Assembly: GCA_031761875.1 (NCBI GenBank) | Contig: CP134492.1 | Location: 310,001 to 374,000 of the forward strand | Source: Bacillaceae bacterium IKA-2 | GTDB lineage: Bacteria; Bacillota; Bacilli; Bacillales; Anaerobacillaceae | Direction of reading: 5' to 3' | DNA length: 64,000 bases | Part shown: in pieces, positions 35,625 through 44,607 of the stretch | How positions within the stretch are numbered: position 1 is the stretch's first letter | How the letters are laid out: every line of letters starts with the position of its first letter | The notes under the pieces: generated by a model | What the model was told of the DNA's origin: nothing | The model's input: only the letters and a program-made list of their open reading frames with translations | Databases searched by the model: none | Program-made: the position numbers and the translations under genes

Positions 35625-35796
35625 AAAGCGCCAGCGCCTTGTATGCTGCGAGTATGTTGGAGACTAAGCATAAAGAGGCGCAATTTGCCTCTGCATGGTT
35701 AGTTGAAACATTCGAGCAGCTAGGTGCTGCTCCTGCGGTTACTCGTCGCAAAACCTGCTATGATGTAACTCACTGATGTGTCTTGAAGCTAGACAA
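35625..35796. repeat. TCTAGCT / ACTCGTCGCAAAA dispersed repeat, long copy
   Basis: Runs from AAAAGCGCCAGCGCCTTG through GCTGCTCCTGCGGTTACTCG to TGTCTTGAAGCTAGACAAAG. The same blocks, in the other orientation, are at 13330 and 37193. Confidence 0.65.
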
Positions 35797-35800
35797 AGAA

Positions 35801-35832
35801 AAAAGGGTTGGCGGAATTCCGCCAACCCTTTT
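35801..35832. terminator. bidirectional terminator between DUF423 gene and gerQ
   Basis: A perfect palindrome with arms AAAAGGGTTGGCGGAA and TTCCGCCAACCCTTTT. It serves the convergent genes. Confidence 0.9.
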
Positions 35833-35838
35833 AAGATT

Positions 35839-36294
35839 TTATCTAGGTGGATAAGCTATTAATGGTGCGCCATTAAAAGAAAATTCGTACTCGAGCGGCT
35901 CGTCAAATGTTACATAATCTAAATTAATCATCAGTAAAAGATAGTATTTACCAGATTGTGGGTCACTAATAATGATGTGATCTCGCCCTGCTTCGTCGAC
36001 AACTCCTCTAAAAATTTTTGCGTTCCATTCTGGATTATTTTCAAATGTCATATAAAATGTGCCTACTTTTCCTCTGTTTAGCCGTAAAATATTTTCGATA
36101 TATGATTGTTCTAGGGGAAGCCTGCCTGGTTCGGTAGGTTGAGTAAATGGTGGTGCTTGTTGTGTAAAACCCGGTGGCGGAGGCATAGGAGTACCAGGCA
36201 TATATTGTTGCTGTTGTGGAGCTTGATATGAATGCTGCGGTGCCTGTTGTCCCGTTGGTGTTCCTTGCTGCATCCAAGGTTGTTGTTGATACAT
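35839..36294 (-). CDS. gerQ: spore coat protein GerQ
   Basis: GerQ is a spore coat protein needed to localise the cortex hydrolase CwlJ. The 151-residue product has a Gln/Pro-rich low-complexity N-terminus (about 1-55: QQPWMQQG, PQQQQYMPGTPMPPPPGF) and a conserved C-terminal domain (LPLEQSYIENILRLNRGKVG, then DHIIISDPQSGKYYLLLMIN). Lysines near the front allow transglutaminase cross-linking in B. subtilis; few are present here. It lies 32 bp downstream of cwlJ, so the partner proteins are probably co-transcribed in the mother cell. Confidence 0.95.
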   Translation of the reverse strand: MYQQQPWMQQGTPTGQQAPQHSYQAPQQQQYMPGTPMPPPPGFTQQAPPFTQPTEPGRLPLEQSYIENILRLNRGKVGTFYMTFENNPEWNAKIFRGVVDEAGRDHIIISDPQSGKYYLLLMINLDYVTFDEPLEYEFSFNGAPLIAYPPR

Positions 36295-36326
36295 AAAATC
36301 ACTCCTTTATTATAATAAAATAAAAT

Positions 36327-36758
36327 TTAAAATGTGGAATATACGGATGGACACTCACTAGCTAATGGTGAATAAAAGCAATGTAGTTTATATCTACCTG
36401 AATTCCATTGCCCCCACCATTGTGCTGGACAGGAACCTTCGGGACGGAAAAACCATAAAGAAAACTGAGCTGGATGGTGCCGTTCCCCAGCTAATACTTT
36501 TCTCGCAAGTCGAATGTCACGTTCTCTTGCCCGTTGATAAAAGTAACCTTTTTGTACAGCCTCAAATCCACCTGGAGATTGAAAGGCCATTCTGTCAATC
36601 GTGTTAATATCTTTGAAATCAAGACAATTTGATCTCGCGCGATTAACCATGACATTTCCTGCCATTAACATTCCAAGCTCGCCTTCACCTTCTGCTTCGG
36701 CTCTCATTAAACGAGCTAACACTTGAACACCATTTTCATTAGTTTTAAAGACTGCCAT
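36327..36758 (-). CDS. cwlJ: spore cortex-lytic cell wall hydrolase CwlJ
   Basis: CwlJ degrades the spore cortex during germination and responds to Ca-dipicolinate. The 143-residue Hydrolase_2 (SleB-like catalytic) domain reads LARLMRAEAEGEGELGMLMA with the catalytic Glu, GNVMVNRARS, QSPGGFEAVQKG and LWFFRPEGSCPAQWWGQWNS. There is no signal peptide, as expected for a coat-assembled enzyme. GGAGGTGAGT precedes the ATG. gerQ, needed for its localisation, follows at once. Confidence 0.96.
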   Translation of the reverse strand: MAVFKTNENGVQVLARLMRAEAEGEGELGMLMAGNVMVNRARSNCLDFKDINTIDRMAFQSPGGFEAVQKGYFYQRARERDIRLARKVLAGERHHPAQFSLWFFRPEGSCPAQWWGQWNSGRYKLHCFYSPLASECPSVYSTF

Positions 36759-36839
36759 TTACTCACCTCCAAATTTATGTGAAATAACAAAGATGCCTGT
36801 TGGTACGAAGGTTAATAAAGTATATCTGCTAAAAGTGCG

Positions 36840-36893
36840 TGTTCAAAAAGGAAGATAATGATTGAATAGCTTGATTACCGGACTTTTTGAACA
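36840..36893. repeat. GTTCAAAAAG...CTTTTTGAAC dispersed repeat, copy 3
   Basis: TGTTCAAAAAGGAAGATAAT at the left and TTACCGGACTTTTTGAACA at the right; the shortest and best preserved copy. Confidence 0.7.
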
Positions 36894-37096
36894 ACTTATA
36901 AAAATTAGCCACATTGTATTAAGAAAGCATGCTTATCATTGCTAACACTATCTTATTACTATGAAGAGTAAGTTAGAATTATGAATGAACAATTTAGAAA
37001 CATTTTTACGAAAGTAGCCCCAATACAGGCGCCTTACTTAAATCATTAACTAAGTGGTGTGAGTGCGGCAGGGGCTTCAAAATAAAATTACTCGTC

Positions 37097-37127
37097 GAAA
37101 AAAGCCAGGTCGCCGTTGACCTGGCTT
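37097..37127 (-). terminator. terminator on the hemQ side
   Basis: AAGCCAGGTC and GACCTGGCTT form a perfect 10-bp stem. On the minus strand it is followed by TTTTTTCG. Confidence 0.75.
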
Positions 37128-37192
37128 ACTGGCTTTACTTTTGTCTAGCTGTAGAAAGTTACTTTATTGCCTCATTTTCACCACTCAGTTGG

Positions 37193-37382
37193 TACGTTGC
37201 CTTTCATTGTCTAGCTCCAAGACACATCTTTGAGTTACTACATAGCGATTTTGCGACGAGTAACCGTAGGAGCAGGCCCTATCGGCTCGAACACGTCAGT
37301 CCTGCACTTGCGGTCTAAGAGCTGACCGCTTCGTAAGGCCTTCCAGTGTTTTTCGCCGATAGGCGGGCGCCTTGCGCTTTCT
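37193..37382. repeat. TCTAGCT / GACGAGTAA dispersed repeat, longest copy
   Basis: From ATTGTCTAGCTCCAAGACAC and GCGACGAGTAACCGTAGGAG to CGGGCGCCTTGCGCTTTCTC. It is GC-richer than the surrounding DNA and ends just at the hemQ stop. Confidence 0.65.
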
Positions 37383-37385
37383 CAT

Positions 37386-38129
37386 TTAGACGTGTAAATA
37401 ACGTGGAAGTGATTTTTTCAAAAGAATGTTTCCAACAAAGAAAGAACCAAAGTCGCCGTAACGAGCACTCACTTCATCAAAACGCATTTCATAAACAATT
37501 TTTTTGAATTGTATTACATCATCGGAAAACAGCGTTACGCCCCATTCCCAATCATCAAAGCCGACCGAGCCACAAATGATTTGCTTGATCTTTCCTGCAT
37601 AGCCGCGGCCAATCATACCGTGGCTGCGCATCAATGTCTTGCGTTCCTCCATCGGAAGCATGTACCAATTGTCGTTGCCCTCGCGGCGCTTATTCATTGG
37701 ATAGAAACAAATATGGTTCATTTTTGGTAAAATAGGCTTTAGACGAGCTTGAATTTCTGGATCTTTACTAGGATCGACACTTGATGGCATATAATTGCTC
37801 AATTCAACTACCGAAACATAAGAATATGTAGGAATTGTATACTCAGCAAAGCGAGTTTTATTGAAGGTATTTTCTATTTCATTTATTTCTTCCATCGTTG
37901 GGCGTAAGATCATCATCGCAATATCAGCCTTTTGACCAACAATACTATAAAGGGCATTGCTACCTGCTAGTTGTGCTTCGGTATCATCCCATTTTTCTAA
38001 TAATGATACAAACTCATTGGTAATTTGTTCACGCTCTTCATTTGATAGGTATTTCCATTTCTCCCAATTAATTGCTCTGAAATCATGTAAACAATACCAG
38101 CCATCTAATGTCTTTGCTGCTTCACTCAT
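37386..38129 (-). CDS. hemQ: coproheme decarboxylase HemQ
   Basis: HemQ carries out the last step of heme synthesis in Gram-positive bacteria, converting coproheme III to heme b. It belongs to the chlorite dismutase family. The product has 247 residues. The reactive Tyr is in [10 protein letters not shown] (about 146), and the proximal heme His is in [13 protein letters not shown] (about 171). The ATG at 38129 lies behind AGGAGTG, so the in-frame ATG three codons upstream is not preferred. In B. subtilis it (ywfI) neighbours pta; here a fatty-acid cassette lies between. Confidence 0.95.
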   Translation of the reverse strand: MSEAAKTLDGWYCLHDFRAINWEKWKYLSNEEREQITNEFVSLLEKWDDTEAQLAGSNALYSIVGQKADIAMMILRPTMEEINEIENTFNKTRFAEYTIPTYSYVSVVELSNYMPSSVDPSKDPEIQARLKPILPKMNHICFYPMNKRREGNDNWYMLPMEERKTLMRSHGMIGRGYAGKIKQIICGSVGFDDWEWGVTLFSDDVIQFKKIVYEMRFDEVSARYGDFGSFFVGNILLKKSLPRYLHV

Positions 38130-38468
38130 GAAATTCACTCCTTATTAACGATTATATTATTTAAATAAACTTATTATCAGTTGGTAATTACTATTTCAAC
38201 GTTCATTATACTATTTAAGCCAGCAAAAACCAAATTTAACAAACCGTTTTTTATTTAAGGGTAAAGCGCTCCATCTCTAAGCGAAGGAGCGCACTTCTAA
38301 ACAAGTTAAGTGGAGACTTCAATTGCTTAGCTGGTGTTCTAGCAAAACTAGGACGAATCCCCTTAATTTACTTTAAATCACAGAAAGCTTAACTGTAAAT
38401 ATTATTGAAAGTTTATTTTTGTATAAAAAAGAGAATGCTTATCGATGAATAGCATTCTCCTAAAATAG
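38130..38468. other. intergenic between the hydratase cassette and hemQ
   Basis: No gene seen. A GCGCTCC / GGAGCGC hairpin at about 38274-38294 and the terminator at 38425-38464 are the only structures. Confidence 0.5.
38425..38464 (-). terminator. terminator of the hydratase/reductase operon
   Basis: GAGAATGCT and AGCATTCTC form a perfect stem; on the minus strand the hairpin is followed by TTTTTT. Confidence 0.85.
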
Positions 38469-39215
38469 TTATTTTGTTTTTTGAATGAAAGCTTGAAGTG
38501 CTTTAAGATGTTCAGGAGATTTTCCTGCTTTTCGTTGTGCAGCTACTTCCATAGTAAGTACCTCGGTCAACGAATGATCAAACGATGCATGCATTGTTTG
38601 TTTCATCAAACCAAAAGCAGTTATCGGAACATGCTTTAATTTTTCCACAAATTCGTTTGGATTACCAATATTGTTAATTAATCCACAGTGTAGCGCTTCC
38701 TCGGCAGTGATTGATTCGCCTAAACATAGCTCAATTGCTTTTTGAATGCCGACGATTCGTGGAAGGAAGTAGGAAGCCCCAGCATCAGGAACTAGCCCAA
38801 TCTTCAAAAAACTAATTCCAAGTATCGCATCAGAACTTGCGAATCTGAAGTCACAAGCTAACGCAATACTTAATCCAGCGCCGACGCCGATTCCGTTAAG
38901 ATAAGCAACAATCGGTTTATTAATCGAAGCGATAATTTCCAGAAGTTTGTTATACGTAAGAGCTAAATAATCGCCATGATCAAAAGAGGCAAAATCTTCA
39001 ATTGGAATGCTTTTTAAGTCGGCACCACTTGAGAACGCACCATCTTTACCTTGTAAAACAATAACGCTAACTTCAGGATCGTTTCCGGCTATGGTAAAGG
39101 CATCTTGTAAATCCTCATGCATCGCAAGATTAATCGCATTTTTTACTTCAGGACGGTTTAAGGTAATTGTTCCGATTCCTGCATTTTTTTCAAATAAAAC
39201 AGTTCCATTTTTCAT
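38469..39215 (-). CDS. enoyl-CoA hydratase/isomerase family protein
   Basis: A crotonase-fold protein of 248 residues. The oxyanion-hole segments are GKDGAFSSGADLKSI (about 54-68) and NGIGVGAGLSIALACDFRFA (about 103-122). The second catalytic Glu position of hydratases is occupied by a non-acidic stretch (IVGIQKAIELCLGE), so it may be an isomerase or act on an unusual acyl-CoA. AAGAGGAGATGAC precedes the ATG. It lies 15 bp downstream of a dienoyl-CoA-reductase-like gene, which suggests joint use in unsaturated or branched fatty-acid breakdown. Confidence 0.88.
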   Translation of the reverse strand: MKNGTVLFEKNAGIGTITLNRPEVKNAINLAMHEDLQDAFTIAGNDPEVSVIVLQGKDGAFSSGADLKSIPIEDFASFDHGDYLALTYNKLLEIIASINKPIVAYLNGIGVGAGLSIALACDFRFASSDAILGISFLKIGLVPDAGASYFLPRIVGIQKAIELCLGESITAEEALHCGLINNIGNPNEFVEKLKHVPITAFGLMKQTMHASFDHSLTEVLTMEVAAQRKAGKSPEHLKALQAFIQKTK

Positions 39216-39230
39216 AATGTCATCTCCTCT

Positions 39231-41159
39231 TTAAATTTGTCTTGCAAGAACTGTTCCTTCATAGATTGCCCTTTTCGCATCTAAGTCGCTAGCTTGCTTA
39301 GCGCCACCAATAATGTAGACGTCCTTGCCTTTCTCTTTTAGAGTATTGTAAATTTTATCGTTTGGTAGCTGACCACTTGCATAAACGATTAAATCAGCTG
39401 GGATTGTTTTTTCTTCACCATTAATAGTAAAAGTAATTGCCTTGTTACCAATATTTTTATATTCACTGATGCCACCAATCATCTTAACTTTTTTCATACT
39501 GAGTTCCATTAACGTTGCCCAACGAGTTGTTTTACCAATACCTTTAGCAAAAGATTTTCCGCGCTGGAGCAATGTAATAGTTTTTGCTCCTCGTTCTTTA
39601 AGTAAAATTGATAAATCGCAGGCGACACCGCCACCACCAATGATGACAACATGATCTTTAGCAGGAGTTTTACCATCAAAAATATCTTTATAAGAAACAA
39701 CGATATCTTGGTCAATCCCATTGATTTCCGGTTTTCTTGGTTCGATACCAGTTGCGACGATAACAACTTCAGCTTGATCGATCAGAATGTCGCGAGCTTC
39801 AACTTTGTGCTTGAGTCTTACTTGAACACCAAGTTTTTTAAATTGAACATCATAATAACGGAGAGTTTCATTAAATTCACTCTTACCGGGAACTATTTTT
39901 GAATAATTAAGTTGTCCGCCGATTTCATTGCGTCCATCAGCAATAACGACTTTGTGGCCACGAAGTGCTAATACTCGGGCAGCTTCTAATCCGCCGGGTC
40001 CTGCACCAATAACTAAGACATGTTTTTTGTTGACCGCCGGTATAATTTGTAACTCTAATTCTCGACCTGCTTCGGGATTTACGAGACAAGAAGCTGGCTT
40101 CATATCAAAAACGTGATCAAGACAAGCTTGATTACAGGCAATACAAGTGTTAATTTCATCAAACTTACCTTCATAAGCCTTTGTTAAGATCGCTGGGTCT
40201 GCCAAAAATGGACGCGCCATTGAAATAAGATCAACACCGCTTTTTTGTAAAATTTCCTCCGCATCGAGAGGGTTATTAATGCGGTTACTAGCAACAACTG
40301 GTATTGAAACAACTTCTTTTATTGCAGCAGCAATCGAAACAAAATGATTGCGTGGTACCTTCATCGATATTGTCGGAACTTTCGATTCGTGCCAGCCGAT
40401 CCCGATGTTTAACATATCGACACTAGCCTTTTCCAACTCTTTCGCCAAAATTTTTGTTTCTGCTTCTGTTGTACTGTTTTCAATAAAATCTTTTCCTGAC
40501 ATTCGAAAAATAACTGGGTAAGTAGGACCTACCGCCTGGCGAACTGCTTTGACTATTTCTATAGAAAAGCGGATGCGATTTTCAAAGCTACCACCCCACT
40601 CGTCGTCGCGCTTGTTTGTGACAGGTGAAGTAAATTGGTTGATTAAGTACCCTTCTGATCCCATTATTTCGACAGCATCAAAGCCTGCTAGCTTAGCTCG
40701 CTTGGCAGCGCTTGCAAAATCAGCAATCGTTGTTTCCACTCGCTCTTTTGTTAAAGCTAGTGGAATATCAGGATTGATAGGTGACTTGATTGCAGAAGGA
40801 GCAACAACGTCAATGCCAGTTAGTGCCTTGTAAGCATAACGTCCTGCATGGAAAAGCTGTAAAGCAATCTTGCCATCAACTTCATGAACGGCTTTTGTTA
40901 AAGGCTCCCAGTGACCGATATCTTCATCATTGTACATAGACATAAAGTGGTCACCACCACTTCCTTCGGGGCAAACGGCAGCCCCTCCTGTGACAATTAA
41001 GCCAACTTTATTTTTGGCTCGTTCTGTGTAAAAAGTAATTAATTTCTCTAAGCCATTTTCCTCTCCTTCTAAACCAACATGCATCGAACCCATGATTACC
41101 CGTGAAGAAAGTGTTAACTCGTTAATTTTGATCGGACTAAATAAAGTTTGCAAAGTCAT
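39231..41159 (-). CDS. NADH:flavin oxidoreductase / 2,4-dienoyl-CoA reductase-like
   Basis: A 642-residue multidomain flavoenzyme. Residues 1-330 form an old-yellow-enzyme TIM barrel (LSSRVIMGSMHVGLE, ALQLFHAGRYA, ITSPVTNKRDDEWGG-type, SMARPFLADP). CIACNQACLDHVFDMKPASC (about 337-356) holds the 4Fe-4S cysteines. An FAD/NAD-binding part follows, with VIGAGPGGLEAARVLALRGH and VVIIGGGGVACDLSILLKERG (the latter in parts). The architecture equals FadH, which saves polyunsaturated acyl-CoAs for beta-oxidation; related enzymes act on other enones. GGGGGTACTTAG precedes the ATG. Together with the hydratase gene and TetR it forms a cassette. Confidence 0.93.
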   Translation of the reverse strand: MTLQTLFSPIKINELTLSSRVIMGSMHVGLEGEENGLEKLITFYTERAKNKVGLIVTGGAAVCPEGSGGDHFMSMYNDEDIGHWEPLTKAVHEVDGKIALQLFHAGRYAYKALTGIDVVAPSAIKSPINPDIPLALTKERVETTIADFASAAKRAKLAGFDAVEIMGSEGYLINQFTSPVTNKRDDEWGGSFENRIRFSIEIVKAVRQAVGPTYPVIFRMSGKDFIENSTTEAETKILAKELEKASVDMLNIGIGWHESKVPTISMKVPRNHFVSIAAAIKEVVSIPVVASNRINNPLDAEEILQKSGVDLISMARPFLADPAILTKAYEGKFDEINTCIACNQACLDHVFDMKPASCLVNPEAGRELELQIIPAVNKKHVLVIGAGPGGLEAARVLALRGHKVVIADGRNEIGGQLNYSKIVPGKSEFNETLRYYDVQFKKLGVQVRLKHKVEARDILIDQAEVVIVATGIEPRKPEINGIDQDIVVSYKDIFDGKTPAKDHVVIIGGGGVACDLSILLKERGAKTITLLQRGKSFAKGIGKTTRWATLMELSMKKVKMIGGISEYKNIGNKAITFTINGEEKTIPADLIVYASGQLPNDKIYNTLKEKGKDVYIIGGAKQASDLDAKRAIYEGTVLARQI

Positions 41160-41179
41160 CTAAGTACCCCCTTATAATT

Positions 41180-41203
41180 TTTATATTGAACATTCAATAT
41201 AAA
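41180..41203. promoter_or_regulatory. 24-bp perfect palindrome, candidate TetR operator
   Basis: TTTATATTGAA-CA-TTCAATATAAA is perfectly symmetric (11-2-11). It lies 21 bp before the reductase start and downstream of the tetR gene, fitting an operator that controls the reductase-hydratase genes. The AACATTCAAT core resembles TetR-type fatty-acid regulator sites. Confidence 0.7.
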
Positions 41204-41261
41204 TAAGACTAGTTATACCAAGCTCTATTATCTATTACCATTATATAAAGGAGTCAATTGG

Positions 41262-41858
41262 TTATTCAAGGTATTTTTTGAAAATTTCAATAAATTCTTG
41301 ATTAATCTTCATTTTAGCTACTTTTTTATCATTAGTAACTAAGTAGAAAAAGGCGACTCCCATTGCTTGAGAAAGAATTAAATTGGCGACTGTACCTTTT
41401 TGATATTTTTTAATGACACCTTCTTGATAACCAATTTCCAGAATGCTCTCAATAAAATCACCTAAATTTTCAAAAAAACGATTAATAATTCGCTTTAACT
41501 CGCTATGGTAAGGAGCCTGAGCAAGGTAATTGAGCAAGATAATATAAAAATCAGGGTTTTTATCTGGAACTTCTGCAACAGTTGTTAGGTAAGCACTGAT
41601 TTTTTCTTGATAACTGGTAGCTAAATCAACATTTTCTTGGACCAGTAGCTCTGTCTCTATAAAGGAATCTTTTAAAACATCAACAAGTAAATCATCTTTA
41701 TTTTCAAAGTAATGATAGAGGACACCTGTACTCAGTTGTGCTTCTTTGGCGATATCTTTAATTGAGAAATGAGCTAATCCTTTCGTAACGATCAATTGTT
41801 TCGCTGCTTTAATAATTTGTTTTCGACGAATTGGCTCCATGCCGATTTTTGGACTCAT
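41262..41858 (-). CDS. TetR-family transcriptional regulator
   Basis: A 198-residue repressor. The N-terminal HTH spans about 12-55 (IKAAKQLIVTKGLAHFSIKD, then LSTGVLYHYFENKDDLLVDV), and a helical ligand-binding domain follows. An acyl-CoA or unsaturated fatty-acid ligand is suggested by its neighbours. It lies about 100 bp upstream of the reductase gene on the same strand, with a perfect palindrome between them. Two MITE-like repeats lie upstream of it. Confidence 0.92.
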   Translation of the reverse strand: MSPKIGMEPIRRKQIIKAAKQLIVTKGLAHFSIKDIAKEAQLSTGVLYHYFENKDDLLVDVLKDSFIETELLVQENVDLATSYQEKISAYLTTVAEVPDKNPDFYIILLNYLAQAPYHSELKRIINRFFENLGDFIESILEIGYQEGVIKKYQKGTVANLILSQAMGVAFFYLVTNDKKVAKMKINQEFIEIFKKYLE

Positions 41859-41894
41859 AAAATCACCCCAGTTTTTCTTATTATTTTAGCACAA

Positions 41895-42008
41895 TTGAAT
41901 TTCATAATACCATTACATTAGCCACATCAAGCTACATCTAGTTGAAAATGTTTAATTCAACTAGATGTAGTATCCTAGTGGCGTTGAATCTAGATTATGA
42001 AATTCAAT
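41895..42008. repeat. MITE-like palindromic repeat, copy 4
   Basis: Ends ATTGAATTTCATAATACC and ATTATGAAATTCAAT. The inner hairpin CTACATCTAGTTGAA / TTCAACTAGATGTAG is perfect over 15 bp, and AGCCACATCAAG / CTAGTGGCGTTG lie between stem segments. This is the best-preserved full copy. Confidence 0.9.
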
Positions 42009-42015
42009 CACACAA

Positions 42016-42120
42016 TTGAATTTCATAATACCATTATATTAGCCACATCGAGCTACCTAGTGGCGTTGATCAGCTCCACTAAGAAGCTACATCTAGTTAA
42101 TTGTCATGATCAAATTCACT
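42016..42120. repeat. MITE-like palindromic repeat, copy 5 (degenerate)
   Basis: Starts TTGAATTTCATAATACCATT only about 8 bp after copy 4. The right side is rearranged and ends in a damaged CAAATTCACT. Copies 4-6 form a cluster in front of pta. Confidence 0.7.
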
Positions 42121-42180
42121 CAGATAGATAATTAGTGGTGTTTTAAGCAATTCTTTTTGGGAAAACTAGAAACTATACGA

Positions 42181-42256
42181 ATGAATTTCAAAATCCTAAT
42201 AAACTAGCCACTAGATGCAGTATCCTAGCTGAAAAAATCTGCATGTTGAAATTTAC
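42181..42256. repeat. MITE-like palindromic repeat, copy 6 (relic)
   Basis: ATGAATTTCAAAATCCTAAT, then ACTAGCCACTAGATGCAGTA, and a decayed right end GTTGAAATTTACT. Confidence 0.55.
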
Positions 42257-42388
42257 TATACTACAAAAATTAAAAATTATATCTGAAAATTTAGACTTAA
42301 TTGAGATTTATAGATATGGTTTATTTTTCGAGCAAAAAGGAGTATTGTTGACATATGTGATCAGCAGACGAATAATTAGGAGGAAAAA

Positions 42389-43366
42389 ATGAGCGGTTTA
42401 TTTGAACAAATTGAAGAAAATGTAAAAAATCAATTTCCGACAATTGTCTTTCCAGAAGGAACAGATGAAAGAATTTTAGAAGCAGCCATTAAACTCGGCG
42501 ACAGCAAGGTGTTACACCCAGTTTTAGTTGGTAGTCATCAAGCGATTGAAAAGAAAGCTGGCGAGCTCGGAATGTCACTTGCAAATGTAGAAGTACAAGA
42601 TCCAGCTAGTTACAGTGAGTTTGAAGAGCTAGTAACGGCTTTTGTTGAACGCCGAAAAGGCAAAGCGACTGCAGAAGAAGCGCGCAAACAACTCTTAGAT
42701 GTTAACTATTTTGGAACGATGCTTGTTTATTTAGGTAAGGCCGCTGGCTTAGTAAGTGGTGCTGCTCATTCAACAGGCGATACAGTTCGTCCTGCTTTGC
42801 AAATCATTAAGACGAAGCAAGGAATTAAAAAAACGTCTGGAGTATTTGTAATGGTTAAAGGAGATAAAAAATTAATTTTTGGTGATTGTGCGATTAACAT
42901 TGCACCTGATAGCAGTGACTTAGCTGAAACGGCGATTGAAGCAGCTAAGACGGCGCGAGTATTTGGTATTGACCCTAAAGTTGCAATGCTCTCATTTTCT
43001 ACAAAAGGCTCTGCCGTGTCGCCCGAAACAGAAAAGGTCTCAGAAGCAACCCGTTTGGCAAAAGAAATCGCACCAGAATTAGTTATCGATGGTGAATTTC
43101 AATTTGATGCCGCATTCGTGCCGTCAGTTGCAGCGAAAAAAGCGCCAGATTCTCCCTTAAAAGGTGAAGCAAATGTATTTATCTTCCCGAGCTTAGAAGC
43201 GGGAAATATAGGCTATAAAATTGCACAACGCTTAGGTGAATTTGAGGCAATCGGTCCAATTTTACAAGGATTAAACAAACCAGTAAACGACTTATCACGT
43301 GGTTGTAACGTTGAAGACGTTTATAAGCTAGCGTTAATTACGGCGATGCAAGGCATGAATGAGTAG
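42389..43366 (+). CDS. pta: phosphate acetyltransferase
   Basis: Interconverts acetyl-CoA and acetyl phosphate in overflow metabolism. The 325-residue single-domain enzyme is the short Bacillus (EutD-type) form. FPEGTDERILEAAIKLGDS, LVYLGKAAGLVSGAAHSTGD, MLSFSTKGSA and FPSLEAGNIGYKIAQRLG are family blocks. TAGGAGGAAAAA precedes the ATG. It stands between the TetR cassette and lipL, a partly kept version of the B. subtilis hemQ-pta-lipL order. Confidence 0.96.
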   Translation: MSGLFEQIEENVKNQFPTIVFPEGTDERILEAAIKLGDSKVLHPVLVGSHQAIEKKAGELGMSLANVEVQDPASYSEFEELVTAFVERRKGKATAEEARKQLLDVNYFGTMLVYLGKAAGLVSGAAHSTGDTVRPALQIIKTKQGIKKTSGVFVMVKGDKKLIFGDCAINIAPDSSDLAETAIEAAKTARVFGIDPKVAMLSFSTKGSAVSPETEKVSEATRLAKEIAPELVIDGEFQFDAAFVPSVAAKKAPDSPLKGEANVFIFPSLEAGNIGYKIAQRLGEFEAIGPILQGLNKPVNDLSRGCNVEDVYKLALITAMQGMNE

Positions 43367-43400
43367 GAAGTTGGAAAGTAGAAAGTTAGAAAGTTGGAAC
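43367..43400. repeat. GAAAGTTG purine tract after pta
   Basis: GGAAGTTGGAAAGTAGAAAG and more GAAAGTTGG-type units directly after the stop codon; part of the family described at 61701. Confidence 0.5.
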
Positions 43401-43438
43401 AAAAACACTAGGGATTTAAACTTATCCTAGTGTTTTTT
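43401..43438 (+). terminator. terminator after pta
   Basis: AAAACACTAGGGAT pairs with ATCCTAGTGTTTT (one bulge) and TT follows. Confidence 0.85.
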
Positions 43439-43592
43439 AGTATTGATCTATAGGCTTTATTAGCTAAAGTGGTACCTTGATCGTTTAAGTGAAATTTCTC
43501 ATAACTGAAGTAGCCATGAGGTATGAAAACAGAGAAATCTTCAGATAAGTGTCCTCATGAAGTTGCTAGGAGGTATGTAAATGGAGAAAAAC

Positions 43593-44408
43593 TCAATTTA
43601 GCTGCCTTTTCACGAGCCGTTCGTAATTTTTATCCAGTAGCAGTTGCTCGCTCTGATTTAGCTGTGAAAGTTTCAGTTGGGTATTGTCACTGTTTTTTAA
43701 GACGCTTAATAACCGAGCGATAACATCGTCAATAGTTAGTTTCATGTCTAATAACTCTGCTAATGAGGCCATCGTTTCAGGAACAATCTTTGGATATTGA
43801 AACTTTGTTTCAGAGTTACCGACTGATTCATGATAAAAGTCCTTAATAACGACTGCACGATTACTGCCGCTACCATTCACACAAAGGTAAACCTGCACAG
43901 CGACTCCACCACGAACGCGGCGCTGCGAAATACCAGCAAATTTTTTGCCATCAATACTTAAATCATAACTACCTGGACAATATGAACCGACAATTTCCTG
44001 AGCAACAATTTTTGAAGTCGTCGCTACAAACATCGCTTCAATTAAGTTAACCATGGCATCATAGCCGTTATGTATGGAAAGTTGTTTATCTTCCATAAAG
44101 ATTAAAGAGATATTAAGAACCCCCTCATCCAAAACAACAGCTAAACCACCTGAGTTTCGGACAATCGTTTGAAAGCCTTTTTCATGTAAAAAATTAATGC
44201 CGGTTTCGATATGAGGTAAGCGACTATCTTGTATTCCTAAGACGACTGTTTGATGATGAACCCAAGTCCTCACTGTCGGTAAACAATTACCTGCTCCCAC
44301 GGAAGTACAAAGCGTATCGTCAATTGCAAATGAGTGCAGCGGGCTAAAGCTGGGGCCTAATCTTGATTGGTCAATATAACGCCAATTATCTATTTGAAAT
44401 ATATTCAA
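43593..44408 (-). CDS. lipL: octanoyl-[GcvH]:protein N-octanoyltransferase LipL
   Basis: LipL moves the octanoyl group from GcvH to E2 subunits in Bacillus lipoate synthesis. The 271-residue product has the family blocks RTWVHHQTVVLGIQDSRLPH, VRNSGGLAVVLDEGVLNISL, and GSYCPGSYDLSIDGKKFAGISQRR (in parts), where the Cys is the nucleophile and the Lys is catalytic. The TTG at 44408 gives MNIFQIDNWRYIDQS and follows AAGGGG; the longer frame upstream is not supported. It lies convergent to pta. Confidence 0.93.
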   Translation of the reverse strand: MNIFQIDNWRYIDQSRLGPSFSPLHSFAIDDTLCTSVGAGNCLPTVRTWVHHQTVVLGIQDSRLPHIETGINFLHEKGFQTIVRNSGGLAVVLDEGVLNISLIFMEDKQLSIHNGYDAMVNLIEAMFVATTSKIVAQEIVGSYCPGSYDLSIDGKKFAGISQRRVRGGVAVQVYLCVNGSGSNRAVVIKDFYHESVGNSETKFQYPKIVPETMASLAELLDMKLTIDDVIARLLSVLKNSDNTQLKLSQLNQSEQLLLDKNYERLVKRQLN

Positions 44409-44607
44409 TTCTTCAAAACCCCTTATTAGGATATTCAAAAAAAGTAAAATCACGAATGCGAAACTGATTTTCTTGTTAATGTCCTTTTATCATAGCAAAT
44501 CTTTCATTTGCATAACAAGCAGAAACAAGTGTAAAATACAGTTTAGACTTGATTGTGCGATTGAAATTGACCATTGAATGAAAAATTCAATGAAGGGGTT
44601 ATGATAA

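Larger units (their letters stand above)
36759..37385. other. repeat-rich intergenic region between cwlJ and hemQ
   Basis: No gene is supported. It contains a GTTCAAAAAG repeat (36840-36893), a terminator hairpin for hemQ (37097-37127) and a long TCTAGCT-family element (37193-37382). Confidence 0.6.

Noticed and set aside
43523-43723. Plus-strand frame of 66 codons over the end of lipL
   Set aside because: Shadow of lipL on the opposite strand, without a family match.
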